A DNA stretch of 64,000 nucleotides from Taklimakanibacter sp049323275 (GTDB lineage: Bacteria > Pseudomonadota > Alphaproteobacteria > Rhizobiales > Aestuariivirgaceae), in the NCBI GenBank assembly GCA_049323275.1, contig JBMOOM010000024.1:1-64000 (forward strand), written 5' to 3'. Made by a program: the position numbers and the translations under genes. Shown here one piece after another: positions 23,358-31,566 of the stretch. The notes under the pieces were generated by a model. That model made no database searches and was not told where the DNA came from. It was given only the letters and a program-made list of their open reading frames with translations. The stretch's first letter is position 1, and the number at the start of each line of letters is the position of its first letter.

Positions 23358-24048
23358 CTGCCAGAGCGAAATCCATGGCGGCCTTGGAATGGAGCCAGGT
23401 CGTGTCGAAGACGGGAATGTCGAAATCGTCCTGGCCGATCAGCATCGTGATCTCGGTGCAGCCGAGGATCACGCCATCGGCGCCCTGCTGGCGCAGGCGT
23501 CCGACTTCGGCCACATATTGGCGCTTGGACTCCGGCTTGACGATGCCCTGGCACAGTTCCTCATAGATGATCCGGTGAATGGCGGCGCGTGCGCCCTCAT
23601 CGGGAATGACCGTCGGCAGGCCATGCGCGGCCAGCAGGCGGCCGCGATAGAAGTCACGCTCCATCGTGAACCGCGTCGCCAGCAGAGCCGGATTGCGCGC
23701 CGGCGACTGGCGGACGGCGGCGGCCGTCGCATCGGCGATATGAATCAGCGGAATGGCCACCGCCGCCTCGATGCGCTCAGCCAGCAGGTGCATGGTGTTG
23801 GTGCAGAGAACGATGGCTTTCGCCCCGGCCCGCTCCAGGTCGCGGCCGGCGGCGGCGAGCATGTCGCCAAGTCCTTCCCAGTCGCCGCTATGTTGCCGCT
23901 CGGCGACATCGGCGAAGTCGAGAGAGCGCAGGATGAGGTCGGCCGAATGGAGATCGCCCAGCCTTTCGCGCGCGATCTCGTTCATGTGCCGATAATAGAT
24001 CGCGGTGCTCTGCCAGCTCATTCCACCGATCAATCCGAGCCTGCGCAT
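23299..24048 (-). CDS. Aspartate/glutamate racemase family protein
   Basis: A 249-residue cofactor-independent racemase. The N-terminus MRRLGLIGGMSWQST is that of aspartate racemases, and both catalytic cysteines are present, in LCTNTMH (about residue 85) and GCTEI (about residue 195). The start was chosen by AAGGAGG 7 bases upstream; a longer open frame reads back into the NADH dehydrogenase gene. It is the last gene of a leftward run with the Mo-hydroxylase and NADH dehydrogenase genes, 28 bases after the latter. Substrate may be aspartate or a related amino acid. Confidence 0.88.
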   Translation of the reverse strand: MRRLGLIGGMSWQSTAIYYRHMNEIARERLGDLHSADLILRSLDFADVAERQHSGDWEGLGDMLAAAGRDLERAGAKAIVLCTNTMHLLAERIEAAVAIPLIHIADATAAAVRQSPARNPALLATRFTMERDFYRGRLLAAHGLPTVIPDEGARAAIHRIIYEELCQGIVKPESKRQYVAEVGRLRQQGADGVILGCTEITMLIGQDDFDIPVFDTTWLHSKAAMDFALAASQAGRDGVHSPAERRAER

Positions 24049-24076
24049 GGATCCTCCTTGTTTGGCCGGCGCGCCG

Positions 24077-25345
24077 TCAGTCCTTGCCGCCGGTGATGAG
24101 TCGAGCCCCGCGCGCGAAGGTGAAATAGGATGCGACCCAGTCGAGGAAGACCACGATCCGGTTGCGGAAGCCGATGAGGAACCAGATATGGGCGAAGCAC
24201 CATACGACCCAGGCGATGAAGCCGGAGAGCCGGAAGCTGCCGAAATCCGCCACCGCCGATTTGCGTCCGATCGTCGCGAGATTCCCGTAATTGCGGTACT
24301 TGAACGGCCCGACAGCGCGCTTGCGGATGCTGGCGATGATGGCCTGCGCCGCATAGCGGCCCATCTGCTTGGCCGCGGGCGCGATGCCCGGCACGGCCAC
24401 GCCGTTACCGTCCGTCACCGCCGCCGTGTCGCCGATCACGAAGATATTCTCCGATCCGGGTGGATGCAGCTTGGCGTCGACACATACACGGCCGGCGCGG
24501 TCGCCTTCGGCCTTCAGCCATCTGGCCGCCGGTGAAGCCATGACGCCCGCCGCCCAGACGATCGTGCCGGCGGCGATGCGGCTGCCGTCCTTGAGGTCGA
24601 TGCCCTTCGCATCGACGCCGGTGACCGCGGCTCCCGTATTCACCGTAACGCCGAGCCGCGCCAGTTGCTCGGCCGCCGATAGCGAGAGGCTTTCCGGAAA
24701 GGCGGCCAAGACCCTGGGGCCGGCCTCGATGAGGATGATCCGGCTTTCGGTCGGATCGATATGGCGGAAATCGCGCCGCAAGGTGCGATGCGCGAGCTCG
24801 GCGATGGCGCCCGCCATCTCGACGCCGGTCGGTCCGCCGCCGACGACGATGAAAGTCAGCAGCCGCCGGCGCTCGGTTTCGTCTTCCGCCGTCTCCGCTT
24901 TCTCGAAGGCCGTGAGGATACGACGGCGGATCTCGGTCGCCTCGTCGATCTTCTTGAGCCCGGGCGCGAATTCCTCCCATTGATCATTGCCGAAATAGGC
25001 ATGCCGGGCTCCGGTGGCGACGATCAGATAGTCGAACGGAATGCGCCGCGTCGCGGTCACGACTTCATTCTGCTCCAGGTCGATATCGACGACCTTGTCC
25101 ATGAGCACCGTGACATTCTTCTGCCGCGCCACGATGCGCCTTATCGGTGAGGCGATCTGGGCCGGCGAGAGACCGGCGGTCGCCACCTGATAGAGCAGCG
25201 GCTGGAACAGATGATAATTGTGCCGGTCGAGCAAGGTTACGTCGACGGGCGCCTTGCCGAGCGTGATCGCGGCCGAAAGCCCGCCGAAGCCGGCGCCGAT
25301 GATGACGACCCGAGGTCGCGCCGATGAGCCGGGACTGTCGCTCAA
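24077..25345 (-). CDS. ndh: Type II NADH:quinone oxidoreductase (NAD(P)/FAD-dependent oxidoreductase)
   Basis: A 422-residue flavoprotein with two dinucleotide-binding folds: FAD site VVIIGAGFGGLSAAITLG near residue 13 and NADH site FIVVGGGPTGVEMAGAIAELA near residue 165. NIFVIGDTAAV contacts FAD late in the chain. The C-terminal ~60 residues carry an amphipathic and hydrophobic segment (FIAWVVWCFAHIWFLIGFRNR) that anchors NDH-2 enzymes to the membrane. It passes NADH electrons to quinone without proton pumping. It sits 70 bases downstream of the MoaD-like gene, in the same direction as the Mo-hydroxylase genes. Confidence 0.9.
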   Translation of the reverse strand: MSDSPGSSARPRVVIIGAGFGGLSAAITLGKAPVDVTLLDRHNYHLFQPLLYQVATAGLSPAQIASPIRRIVARQKNVTVLMDKVVDIDLEQNEVVTATRRIPFDYLIVATGARHAYFGNDQWEEFAPGLKKIDEATEIRRRILTAFEKAETAEDETERRRLLTFIVVGGGPTGVEMAGAIAELAHRTLRRDFRHIDPTESRIILIEAGPRVLAAFPESLSLSAAEQLARLGVTVNTGAAVTGVDAKGIDLKDGSRIAAGTIVWAAGVMASPAARWLKAEGDRAGRVCVDAKLHPPGSENIFVIGDTAAVTDGNGVAVPGIAPAAKQMGRYAAQAIIASIRKRAVGPFKYRNYGNLATIGRKSAVADFGSFRLSGFIAWVVWCFAHIWFLIGFRNRIVVFLDWVASYFTFARGARLITGGKD

Positions 25346-25415
25346 CCCTGCACCTTCTCACTGATTGCGCAGATGACAATGAGCGATCGGCTGCGGCTAA
25401 GCAACTGATACGCGT

Positions 25416-25661
25416 TTACCCACCGGCAATGCGCGGCAGGAGATAGACCTCGGCATTCTCCGGAATCCGTTCGTCCCACGAATCCCGGAAGATGCGTCCG
25501 TTGATGGAAACGGCGATGCCGCGTTTGATATGCGGCTCGAGACCGGGATATTCGGTCTCGAGCTGATTGAACAAACTGCGGATATTGCCGGCTTCGACCT
25601 CGACGGCCTCCGTGCCTCCGGCGGCCGCCCTGAGCGACCCCCAGAGCACGACCTTGACCAT
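25416..25661 (-). CDS. MoaD/ThiS family beta-grasp protein
   Basis: An 81-residue ubiquitin-like protein ending in Gly-Gly (RIAGG), the activated C-terminus of sulfur carriers. VEAGNIRSLFNQLETEYPGL matches the MoaD helix. The ATG overlaps the stop of the large Mo-hydroxylase subunit by one base (TGATG), so it is made with that enzyme. MoaD donates sulfur to molybdopterin; a private copy could serve cofactor assembly or sulfuration of this hydroxylase. No moaE is nearby, so an unrelated sulfur-transfer role remains possible. Confidence 0.85.
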   Translation of the reverse strand: MVKVVLWGSLRAAAGGTEAVEVEAGNIRSLFNQLETEYPGLEPHIKRGIAVSINGRIFRDSWDERIPENAEVYLLPRIAGG

Positions 25662-27940
25662 CAGGCGGCCTTCGCCTTCCCTTTCGCCTGCTCGTCGAGC
25701 GCCTTGAGGATGCGCGGCGGCGACATCGGGATATGCGTCATGCGCACGCCCGCGGCGTTGGAGACGGCATTGGCGATGGCGGCCAAGGGCGGAACGATCG
25801 AAGTTTCGCCGACGCCACGCACGCCGTAAGGATGGTTCGGATTGGGAATCTCCAGAATGACCGTGTCGATCATCGGCAGGTCCGAGCAGACCGGGATGCG
25901 ATAATCGAGATACCCGGCATTCTGCAGCCGCCCGTCCTTGCCATAGATATATTCCTCGTTGAGCGCCCAGCCGATGCCCTGTGCGGCGCCGCCCTGATAC
26001 TGGCCCTCGACATAGGAAGGATGGATCGCCTTGCCGGCATCCTGGATCACCGTATAGCGGATGATCTTGGTGGCGCCGGTTTCCGGATCAAGCTCGACGT
26101 CGCAGATATGGGTGGCGAAGCTGACGCCCGCGCCATCGGCGACGAACTCATTGTGGCCGGCGATCGGGCCGCCGGTATTGGCGGCCGCCGCCGCGATCTC
26201 CTTGAGCGAGAGCGGCGGGAAGTTGCCGGCATTGGCGCCGGCGGGCTTCGCATGGCCGTCTTCCCAGGTGACCGCGTCTTCCGGGATGTCCCACATCTTG
26301 GCGGCGCGCTGGATGAGCACCTTCTTGGCATTGCGCGCGGCGATCACCGTGTTCATGCCGGAGGAGAAGGTCACGCGGCTGCCGTCGCTCATGTCGTTGT
26401 GGCCGAGCGAGCTCGTATCCGCCACGACGCAGCGCACATTCTCGTAAGGGACGCCGAGCTCTTCGGCGGCGATGAGCGCCATGGAGGCGCGCGAGCCGCC
26501 GACATCGATCGTGCCGACCGACACGTTCACCGAGCCGTCGGGCGTGACGTTCAGCGAGGTGGAAGTCTGGCCGCCGAAATTGAACCAGAAGCCGCAGGCC
26601 ATGCCGCGTCCCTGATTCTTCTTGAGCGGCGCCTTCATGTGCGGATGGTTCTTCGCCGCCTCGAGCGTCGGGCCGATGCCGATCGGGCCGTAGGTCGGGC
26701 CGTAAGAGGACTTGGTGCCCTCCTTGGCCGCGTTCTTGATGCGGAACTCGACCGCGTCCATGCCGATCTTGTGGGCCAGCTCGTCGACCACGCTTTCGAC
26801 CGCGAAGGCGGCCATCGGCGCCGAGGGCGCTCGATAGGCGGCGACCTTCGGACGGTTGACCACGACTTCATAGCCGACCGTCTTCACATTCTTGAGGTCG
26901 TAGCAGGCATAGGAGGTCATGGCGCCGAGCTCGGCCCACATGCCGAGGAACGGACCGCCCTGATAGCGCAGGGTGGCCTGGGCGGCGGTGATCCGCCCGT
27001 CCTTGGTGGCGCCGATCTTGACGTCGATCGAGGTCGAGCTGGTCGGACCCGAGGCCTTGAAGACCTCGTCGCGGGTCATCACCAGCTTCACCGGGCGGTT
27101 GGCCTTGCGCGACAGAGCGAGCGCCAGAGGCTCGGCCCAGACATGCGTCTTGCCGCCGAAGCCGCCGCCGATCTCGGACGCGGTCACGCGCAGCTTCGCG
27201 GCATCCATGCCGAGAAGCGTGGCGCAGGTGTTGCGGTAGACGAAGTGGCCCTGGGTGCAGACCCACATCTCGCCCTGCCCGTCCGGGCCGACATTGGCGA
27301 GGCAGGCATGCGGCTCGATATAGCCCTGATGCGTTTGCTCGGTCTTGAAGCTGCGCTCGACGATGACATCGGCTTCCTTGAAGCCCTGCTCGACATCGCC
27401 ATGGCCGAATTCGGTGCGCTTGGCGACGTTGGAGGCCTTGGCCGGCTTGGGCTCGACGCCTTCGGTGAACATGTTCGAATGCAGCACCGGGGCGCCGGGC
27501 TTCATCGCTTCGTCGACATCGGTCACATGCGGCAGGACCTTGTATTCGACATTGATGAGCTTGAGCGCCTTGCGCGCCGTCGCGGCATCGACCGCGGCGA
27601 CGGCCGCCACCGCATGGCCGTCATAGAGCGCCTTTTCGCGCGCCATGCAGTTGACCAGAATGTCATACATGCCGGCATCGCCATTGGTGAGGTCCGGCAG
27701 GTCGGCGCTGGTGATCACCGCCTTCACGCCGGCAAGCTTCTCGGCCTTCGACGTGTCGATCTTGACGATCTTGGCATGGGCATGCGGCGAGCGCAGCACG
27801 CGGCCGACGAGCTGGCCCGGCGCGAAAGCATCGGCGCCGTAGCGGGCGCGGCCCGTCACCTTGTCGATGCCGTCGGGACGCAGCGGGCGGGTGCCGACGA
27901 CCTTGAATTTCTGGCCGGTATAATTGGTGTCGTAAGCCAT
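25661..27940 (-). CDS. Xanthine dehydrogenase family molybdopterin-binding subunit
   Basis: A 759-residue large subunit of a molybdenum hydroxylase. It has the N-terminal a/b hammerhead domain (GIDKVTGRARYGADAFAPGQL), then the molybdopterin domains with GGGFGGKTHVWAEPLALAL and the catalytic glutamate near the C-terminus in GVRGVGETSIVPPLAAIANA. The active-site loop reads AAYRAPSAPMAAFA, which is neither the CSFR loop of true CO dehydrogenase nor the usual AYRGAGR, so it is not a form I CO dehydrogenase. It acts with the 2Fe-2S and FAD subunits upstream, oxidising an aromatic heterocycle, aldehyde or acyl-CoA substrate. Confidence 0.9.
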   Translation of the reverse strand: MAYDTNYTGQKFKVVGTRPLRPDGIDKVTGRARYGADAFAPGQLVGRVLRSPHAHAKIVKIDTSKAEKLAGVKAVITSADLPDLTNGDAGMYDILVNCMAREKALYDGHAVAAVAAVDAATARKALKLINVEYKVLPHVTDVDEAMKPGAPVLHSNMFTEGVEPKPAKASNVAKRTEFGHGDVEQGFKEADVIVERSFKTEQTHQGYIEPHACLANVGPDGQGEMWVCTQGHFVYRNTCATLLGMDAAKLRVTASEIGGGFGGKTHVWAEPLALALSRKANRPVKLVMTRDEVFKASGPTSSTSIDVKIGATKDGRITAAQATLRYQGGPFLGMWAELGAMTSYACYDLKNVKTVGYEVVVNRPKVAAYRAPSAPMAAFAVESVVDELAHKIGMDAVEFRIKNAAKEGTKSSYGPTYGPIGIGPTLEAAKNHPHMKAPLKKNQGRGMACGFWFNFGGQTSTSLNVTPDGSVNVSVGTIDVGGSRASMALIAAEELGVPYENVRCVVADTSSLGHNDMSDGSRVTFSSGMNTVIAARNAKKVLIQRAAKMWDIPEDAVTWEDGHAKPAGANAGNFPPLSLKEIAAAAANTGGPIAGHNEFVADGAGVSFATHICDVELDPETGATKIIRYTVIQDAGKAIHPSYVEGQYQGGAAQGIGWALNEEYIYGKDGRLQNAGYLDYRIPVCSDLPMIDTVILEIPNPNHPYGVRGVGETSIVPPLAAIANAVSNAAGVRMTHIPMSPPRILKALDEQAKGKAKAA

Positions 27941-27945
27941 AGGGA

Positions 27946-28422
27946 TCAGGCTCCTCTCATCTCACGGGCGGCGTCCTGGACGGCGCGCACGATCTTGTCA
28001 TAACCGGTGCAACGGCAAAGATTGCCGGCGAGGCCGAAGCGGATTTCCTCTTCGGTCGGATTGGCGTTCTTCTTGAGAAGCGCCTTCGCCGCGATCAGGA
28101 AGCCGGGCGTGCAGATGCCGCACTGAAGGGCGGCATGCTCGATGAACTTGCGCTGCAGCGGATGCAGCTTGTCGCCGTCCGCCATGCCTTCGATGGTCTC
28201 GATCCTGCGGCCGTCGACTTCGGCGCCGAGAACGAGGCACGAGCAGACGAGCTCGCCGTCGAGGGTCACGCTGCAGGCGCCGCAGTCGCCGGTGCCGCAG
28301 CCTTCCTTGGCGCCGGTGAGGCCGAGGCGGTTGCGCAGCACGTCGAGCAGCGGCTCATCGGCGTCGCAGACGAACTCGGCCGGATCGCCGTTGATCGTGG
28401 TGGATACGTGAACGCCAGCCAT
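27946..28422 (-). CDS. (2Fe-2S)-binding subunit of molybdenum hydroxylase
   Basis: A 158-residue electron-transfer subunit. The plant-type 2Fe-2S motif is GCGTGDCGACSV plus a later Cys, and the second cluster is QCGICTPGFLIAAKA and NLCRCTGYDKIV. The ATG was chosen because AGGAGG lies 8 bases upstream, within the end of the FAD subunit gene; the longer frame upstream overlaps that gene. It relays electrons from the Mo site to FAD. Five bases separate its stop from the large-subunit start. Confidence 0.93.
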   Translation of the reverse strand: MAGVHVSTTINGDPAEFVCDADEPLLDVLRNRLGLTGAKEGCGTGDCGACSVTLDGELVCSCLVLGAEVDGRRIETIEGMADGDKLHPLQRKFIEHAALQCGICTPGFLIAAKALLKKNANPTEEEIRFGLAGNLCRCTGYDKIVRAVQDAAREMRGA

Positions 28423-28423
28423 A

Positions 28424-29281
28424 TTATTTGCCTCCTGCGCGCTGATACGCGATTTTTGCAGCCCGCCTTGCCAGCACGCCTGCGACCTTGGTTCTGAATT
28501 CGATGGTGCCGCGCTTGTCGTCGATCGGCGAGCAGGCGGCCGAGCAGGCGGCGGCGAGCTTGTCGAGCGCCGCATCGTCGAGCTTGGTGCCGATGATCGC
28601 CTTGGCGGCGGGCGCCACCAGCAGCACGGTCGGGGCGACGGCGCCCAGGGCCACGCGCGCTTCCTTGACCACGCCCTTGGCGTCGAGCACGAGATTGACG
28701 CCGGCCGACACCACCGCGATATCCATTTCGGAGCGCGGGATGAAGCGCAGATAAGCATCGCCGGCGCGCGCCGGGCGCTTCGGCAGCAGCAGTGATTCGA
28801 CGATCTCGCCCTTGGCGAGGCTGGTGCGGCCGGGGCCGGTCGGGATCTTCTCGACCGGAACGGTGCGCTTCTTCTTGGGGCCGACGATGACGGCCTGGGC
28901 GCCGGCGGCGACGAGCGCCGGAACGCTGTCGGCGGCGGGCGAGGCGTTGCAGAGATTGCCCACCATGGTGCAGCGGCCCTGCACCTGCTTGGAGCCGATG
29001 AGGTTGGCCGCCTCGACGACGCCCGGCCAGGCCTTCTGGACGGCGCTGACGGCGAGCTCGTTGCCCGACACAGCGGCGCCGACCTGGAAGCCGGTGGCCG
29101 TCTTTTTGATTTCGCGCATCGCCGGAATGCGCTTGATGTCGACGATAAGGTCAGGCTCGATGAAGCCGCCCTTCATGCGGACGAGGAGATCGGTTCCTCC
29201 CGCCAGAATTGCGGATTTGCCTTTTTCTTTCGTGAGAAGAGTAACCGCGGCCTTGGTCGAGCTGGGTGCTTCGTATCGCAT
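28424..29281 (-). CDS. FAD-binding subunit of molybdenum hydroxylase
   Basis: A 285-residue medium subunit of the CoxM/CutM type. FAD contacts are visible in AILAGGTDLLVRMKGG (residues ~24-39) and TMVGNLCNASPAADSVPALVA (about 103-123). The C-terminal CO-dehydrogenase flavoprotein domain spans approximately residues 175-280. Gene order FAD, 2Fe-2S, Mo is that of bacterial Mo-hydroxylase operons. It is the first gene of the leftward run and divergent from the epimerase at 29674. AGGAT precedes its ATG. Confidence 0.92.
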   Translation of the reverse strand: MRYEAPSSTKAAVTLLTKEKGKSAILAGGTDLLVRMKGGFIEPDLIVDIKRIPAMREIKKTATGFQVGAAVSGNELAVSAVQKAWPGVVEAANLIGSKQVQGRCTMVGNLCNASPAADSVPALVAAGAQAVIVGPKKKRTVPVEKIPTGPGRTSLAKGEIVESLLLPKRPARAGDAYLRFIPRSEMDIAVVSAGVNLVLDAKGVVKEARVALGAVAPTVLLVAPAAKAIIGTKLDDAALDKLAAACSAACSPIDDKRGTIEFRTKVAGVLARRAAKIAYQRAGGK

Positions 29282-29528
29282 AAATCCTATCCACCTGGGT
29301 TGCTTGCGTGCGGATCACGCTGGAACGTTCAGGGCTTGGAGAAAGCACCGCCCCATTCCGAACCGTGATTGTCAACCACCACCCCCTTGGCCGTCAATAC
29401 AGGCCGATGAAGATTGCACGCGGTGAGACTTTTCGTCCGGAAAAGAGATGCGGAAATGCACTACGACATGTCATTGCTGCATCAGCCGGGCTCACTTCGT
29501 GCGACATTGTCGAAAGAGCGGGAGAAGA

Positions 29529-29663
29529 ATGAGCCGCGGACGCAGACCGAACAGAAATGAACAAGAGATCGAAGGGCTTCGCGCTGCCCACGGCGCGGCA
29601 TTGATTCGGCTCTTGTCTTTATATTTTATACAATGTACAGAAATGGAATTCTCTGAGGATTAA
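29529..29663 (+). CDS. Possible 44-residue small protein, unknown
   Basis: A short open frame begins with ATG 5 to 6 bases after GGAGAAG and ends 10 bases before the epimerase gene. The protein starts MSRGRRPNRNEQEIEGLRAA, is basic then hydrophobic (ALIRLLSLYFIQ), and has no recognised domain. The 3' half is more AT-rich than its surroundings. The good ribosome site supports it; lack of recognisable homology and overlap with a putative operator argue against. The remainder of the 392-base intergenic stretch 29282-29673 shows nothing clear. Confidence 0.3.
   Translation: MSRGRRPNRNEQEIEGLRAAHGAALIRLLSLYFIQCTEMEFSED
29627..29639. promoter_or_regulatory. Near-palindrome TATACA-a-TGTACA upstream of epimerase gene
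   Basis: TATACAATGTACA is symmetric at 5 of 6 arm positions and resembles FadR-type GntR operators, which carry inner TA..AC pairs. It lies 34 bases before the epimerase start in an AT-rich stretch. No GntR gene is adjacent, so the protein is unknown. Confidence 0.35.
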
Positions 29664-29673
29664 AGGCTAACTT

Positions 29674-30678
29674 ATGGCCAGATCTACGTTTTTCTGTATT
29701 GACGCGCATACTTGCGGCAACCCTGTCCGGGTCGTCGCCGGCGGCAGCGTGCCGCGTCTCGCGGGCGCCACCATGTTCGAACGCCGCAGGGATTTTCTCG
29801 ACCACCATGACTGGATCCGCACCGGGCTGATGTTCGAGCCGCGCGGCCATGACATGATGTCGGGCTCGATCCTCTATCCGCCGGCACGCGCAGATTGCGA
29901 CGTCGGCATTCTCTTCATCGAAACGTCGGGCTACCTGCCGATGTGCGGCCATGGCACGATCGGCACCGTGACGGTGATCATCGAGCAAGGTCTCGTCACG
30001 CCGAAGACGCCGGGACTTCTGCGGCTCGACACGCCGGCAGGCCTTGTCGAAGCGCATTACGAAATGCGCGGCGATGCCGTCGAGCGCGTGCGCATCGTCA
30101 ATGTCCCCTCCTTCCTGCTCGGCCGCGGCTTTCCAGTCGGAGTCGAAGGCCTGGGCGAGCTCACCGTCGATGTCGCCTATGGCGGCAATTTCTACGCCAT
30201 CGTCGAGGCGCAGCGGAATTATCGCGACCTCGCCGATGTGAAACCGGCCGACATCCTGCGCTGGTCGCCCGAGCTGCGCGACGCCTTCAATGCCCGCCAC
30301 AAGATCGTCCATCCGGAAAACCCTGGCATCGACCGCCTCACCCATGTCCTGTGGACCGGTAAGGCGCAGACGCCGGGAGGCTCGGCGCGCAACGCGGTCT
30401 TCTATGGCGACAAGGCGATCGACCGCTCGCCCTGCGGCACCGGCACCTCGGCGCGCATGGCGCAGCTCGCCGCCACCGGCCGGCTCGCCGACAAGGATGT
30501 CTTCGTCCATGAATCGATCATCGGCTCGACCTTCACGGGCCGCATCGAAGGCCGCGCCAGGGTCGGCGACCGCGATGCGATCATTCCCTCGATCGAGGGC
30601 TGGGCCCGCATCACCGGTCTCAACACGATCTTCCTCGACGACCGAGATCCTTATGTTAACGGATTTCAACTCGTTTGA
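29674..30678 (+). CDS. Proline racemase family protein, probable 4-hydroxyproline 2-epimerase
   Basis: A 334-residue member of the proline racemase family. Both catalytic cysteines are present: C91 in LPMCGHGTIG and C254 in DRSPCGTGTSA. Having both Cys fits a racemase or epimerase and excludes the trans-3-hydroxyproline dehydratase group, in which one is Thr. The overall sequence looks closest to 4-hydroxyproline 2-epimerases, which start hydroxyproline catabolism. No other hydroxyproline genes are visible nearby, so the substrate is open. The kinase-like gene follows after 15 bases, probably on the same transcript. Confidence 0.85.
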   Translation: MARSTFFCIDAHTCGNPVRVVAGGSVPRLAGATMFERRRDFLDHHDWIRTGLMFEPRGHDMMSGSILYPPARADCDVGILFIETSGYLPMCGHGTIGTVTVIIEQGLVTPKTPGLLRLDTPAGLVEAHYEMRGDAVERVRIVNVPSFLLGRGFPVGVEGLGELTVDVAYGGNFYAIVEAQRNYRDLADVKPADILRWSPELRDAFNARHKIVHPENPGIDRLTHVLWTGKAQTPGGSARNAVFYGDKAIDRSPCGTGTSARMAQLAATGRLADKDVFVHESIIGSTFTGRIEGRARVGDRDAIIPSIEGWARITGLNTIFLDDRDPYVNGFQLV

Positions 30679-30693
30679 GCTAATCCAATAGAG

Positions 30694-31566
30694 ATGACTG
30701 AAGACATCTCGCTCTATCGCAACACCATTGTTCACGCCTTTCCGGAACTTGCCGGAGCGCACTTCCGTCCGCTCACCATGGGCTTTCATTCGCTGGCGCT
30801 CGATGTCGACGACCGGCTGATCTTCAAATTTCCGAAAGGACCCGAAGCGGAGCGCGCCTTGCGCCGCGAAGCGCGGATCCTCGCGGCGGTCCGTCCGCAT
30901 CTGTCGATGCCGGTTCCGGATCTCGTGCTGATCGAAGAGCCGATGCTGTTTTCGCGCCATACCAAGATCAAAGGTGAGCATCTGCTCGCCGAACATTACG
31001 GAAAGCTGCCATCCGATGCGCGCGAGAGGCTCGCAGAAGCGCTGGCGCGTTTTTACGCCGAGTTGCACGCGCTCGACCCGCACATGATGTGCGAGGCCGG
31101 CGTGACCGAAATATTACCCTGGCGGCCGACGGCGGAAATCCGCGCCAGGGCGCTGCCGCTGGCGCCCGCGGAGCTGCGCCATCTGTGCGAGGAGACGATC
31201 GATGCGTTTGAGGCGCTGCCCGCCGATCCCTTGGGCACGACCTATGGCTTCTTCGACGGCCATGGCTGGAACATGGCTTTCGATCATCAGGCGCAGCGCC
31301 TCAACGGCGTTTATGATTTCGCCGATTCGGGCTTCGGTCCCGTGCATCAGGACTTCGTCTATTCGTCTCTGATCGCGCCTGAGCTGACGCGGATGATCGT
31401 GGACCGCTATCGGCACATGACCGGCAGACCGGTCGATGCCGAACGGGTCAGCCTGCTGATCGGCATGCACCGCCTGTCGGACCTGGCCGAACTCGCCGAC
31501 GATCCTCACTATATCGAGATGATGCGCATCCACCTGGCCGCCTGGGCCAGGGACCGGCACATCTAA
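30694..31566 (+). CDS. APH-family phosphotransferase
   Basis: A 290-residue protein of the aminoglycoside phosphotransferase/choline kinase fold. The N-lobe has IFKFPKG with the ATP-binding Lys and an REARILAAV helix. The catalytic loop is FFDGHGWNMAFD, where HGxxN replaces the common HGDxxxxN, and the metal-binding Asp is in GVYDFADSGFGP. Such enzymes phosphorylate small hydroxylated metabolites as often as antibiotics; resistance should not be assumed. It follows the epimerase and ends with a 4-base overlap with the convergent threonine aldolase gene. Confidence 0.8.
   Translation: MTEDISLYRNTIVHAFPELAGAHFRPLTMGFHSLALDVDDRLIFKFPKGPEAERALRREARILAAVRPHLSMPVPDLVLIEEPMLFSRHTKIKGEHLLAEHYGKLPSDARERLAEALARFYAELHALDPHMMCEAGVTEILPWRPTAEIRARALPLAPAELRHLCEETIDAFEALPADPLGTTYGFFDGHGWNMAFDHQAQRLNGVYDFADSGFGPVHQDFVYSSLIAPELTRMIVDRYRHMTGRPVDAERVSLLIGMHRLSDLAELADDPHYIEMMRIHLAAWARDRHI

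Noticed and set aside
25661..29281. Aerobic carbon monoxide dehydrogenase (CoxMSL)
   Set aside because: Gene order fits, but the large subunit has AYRAPSAP in place of the CSFR-type loop of CO dehydrogenase, so I call it a generic Mo-hydroxylase.
30694..31566. Aminoglycoside resistance gene
   Set aside because: The APH fold is shared with many metabolic kinases; the context is amino-acid metabolism and the catalytic loop departs from resistance enzymes.
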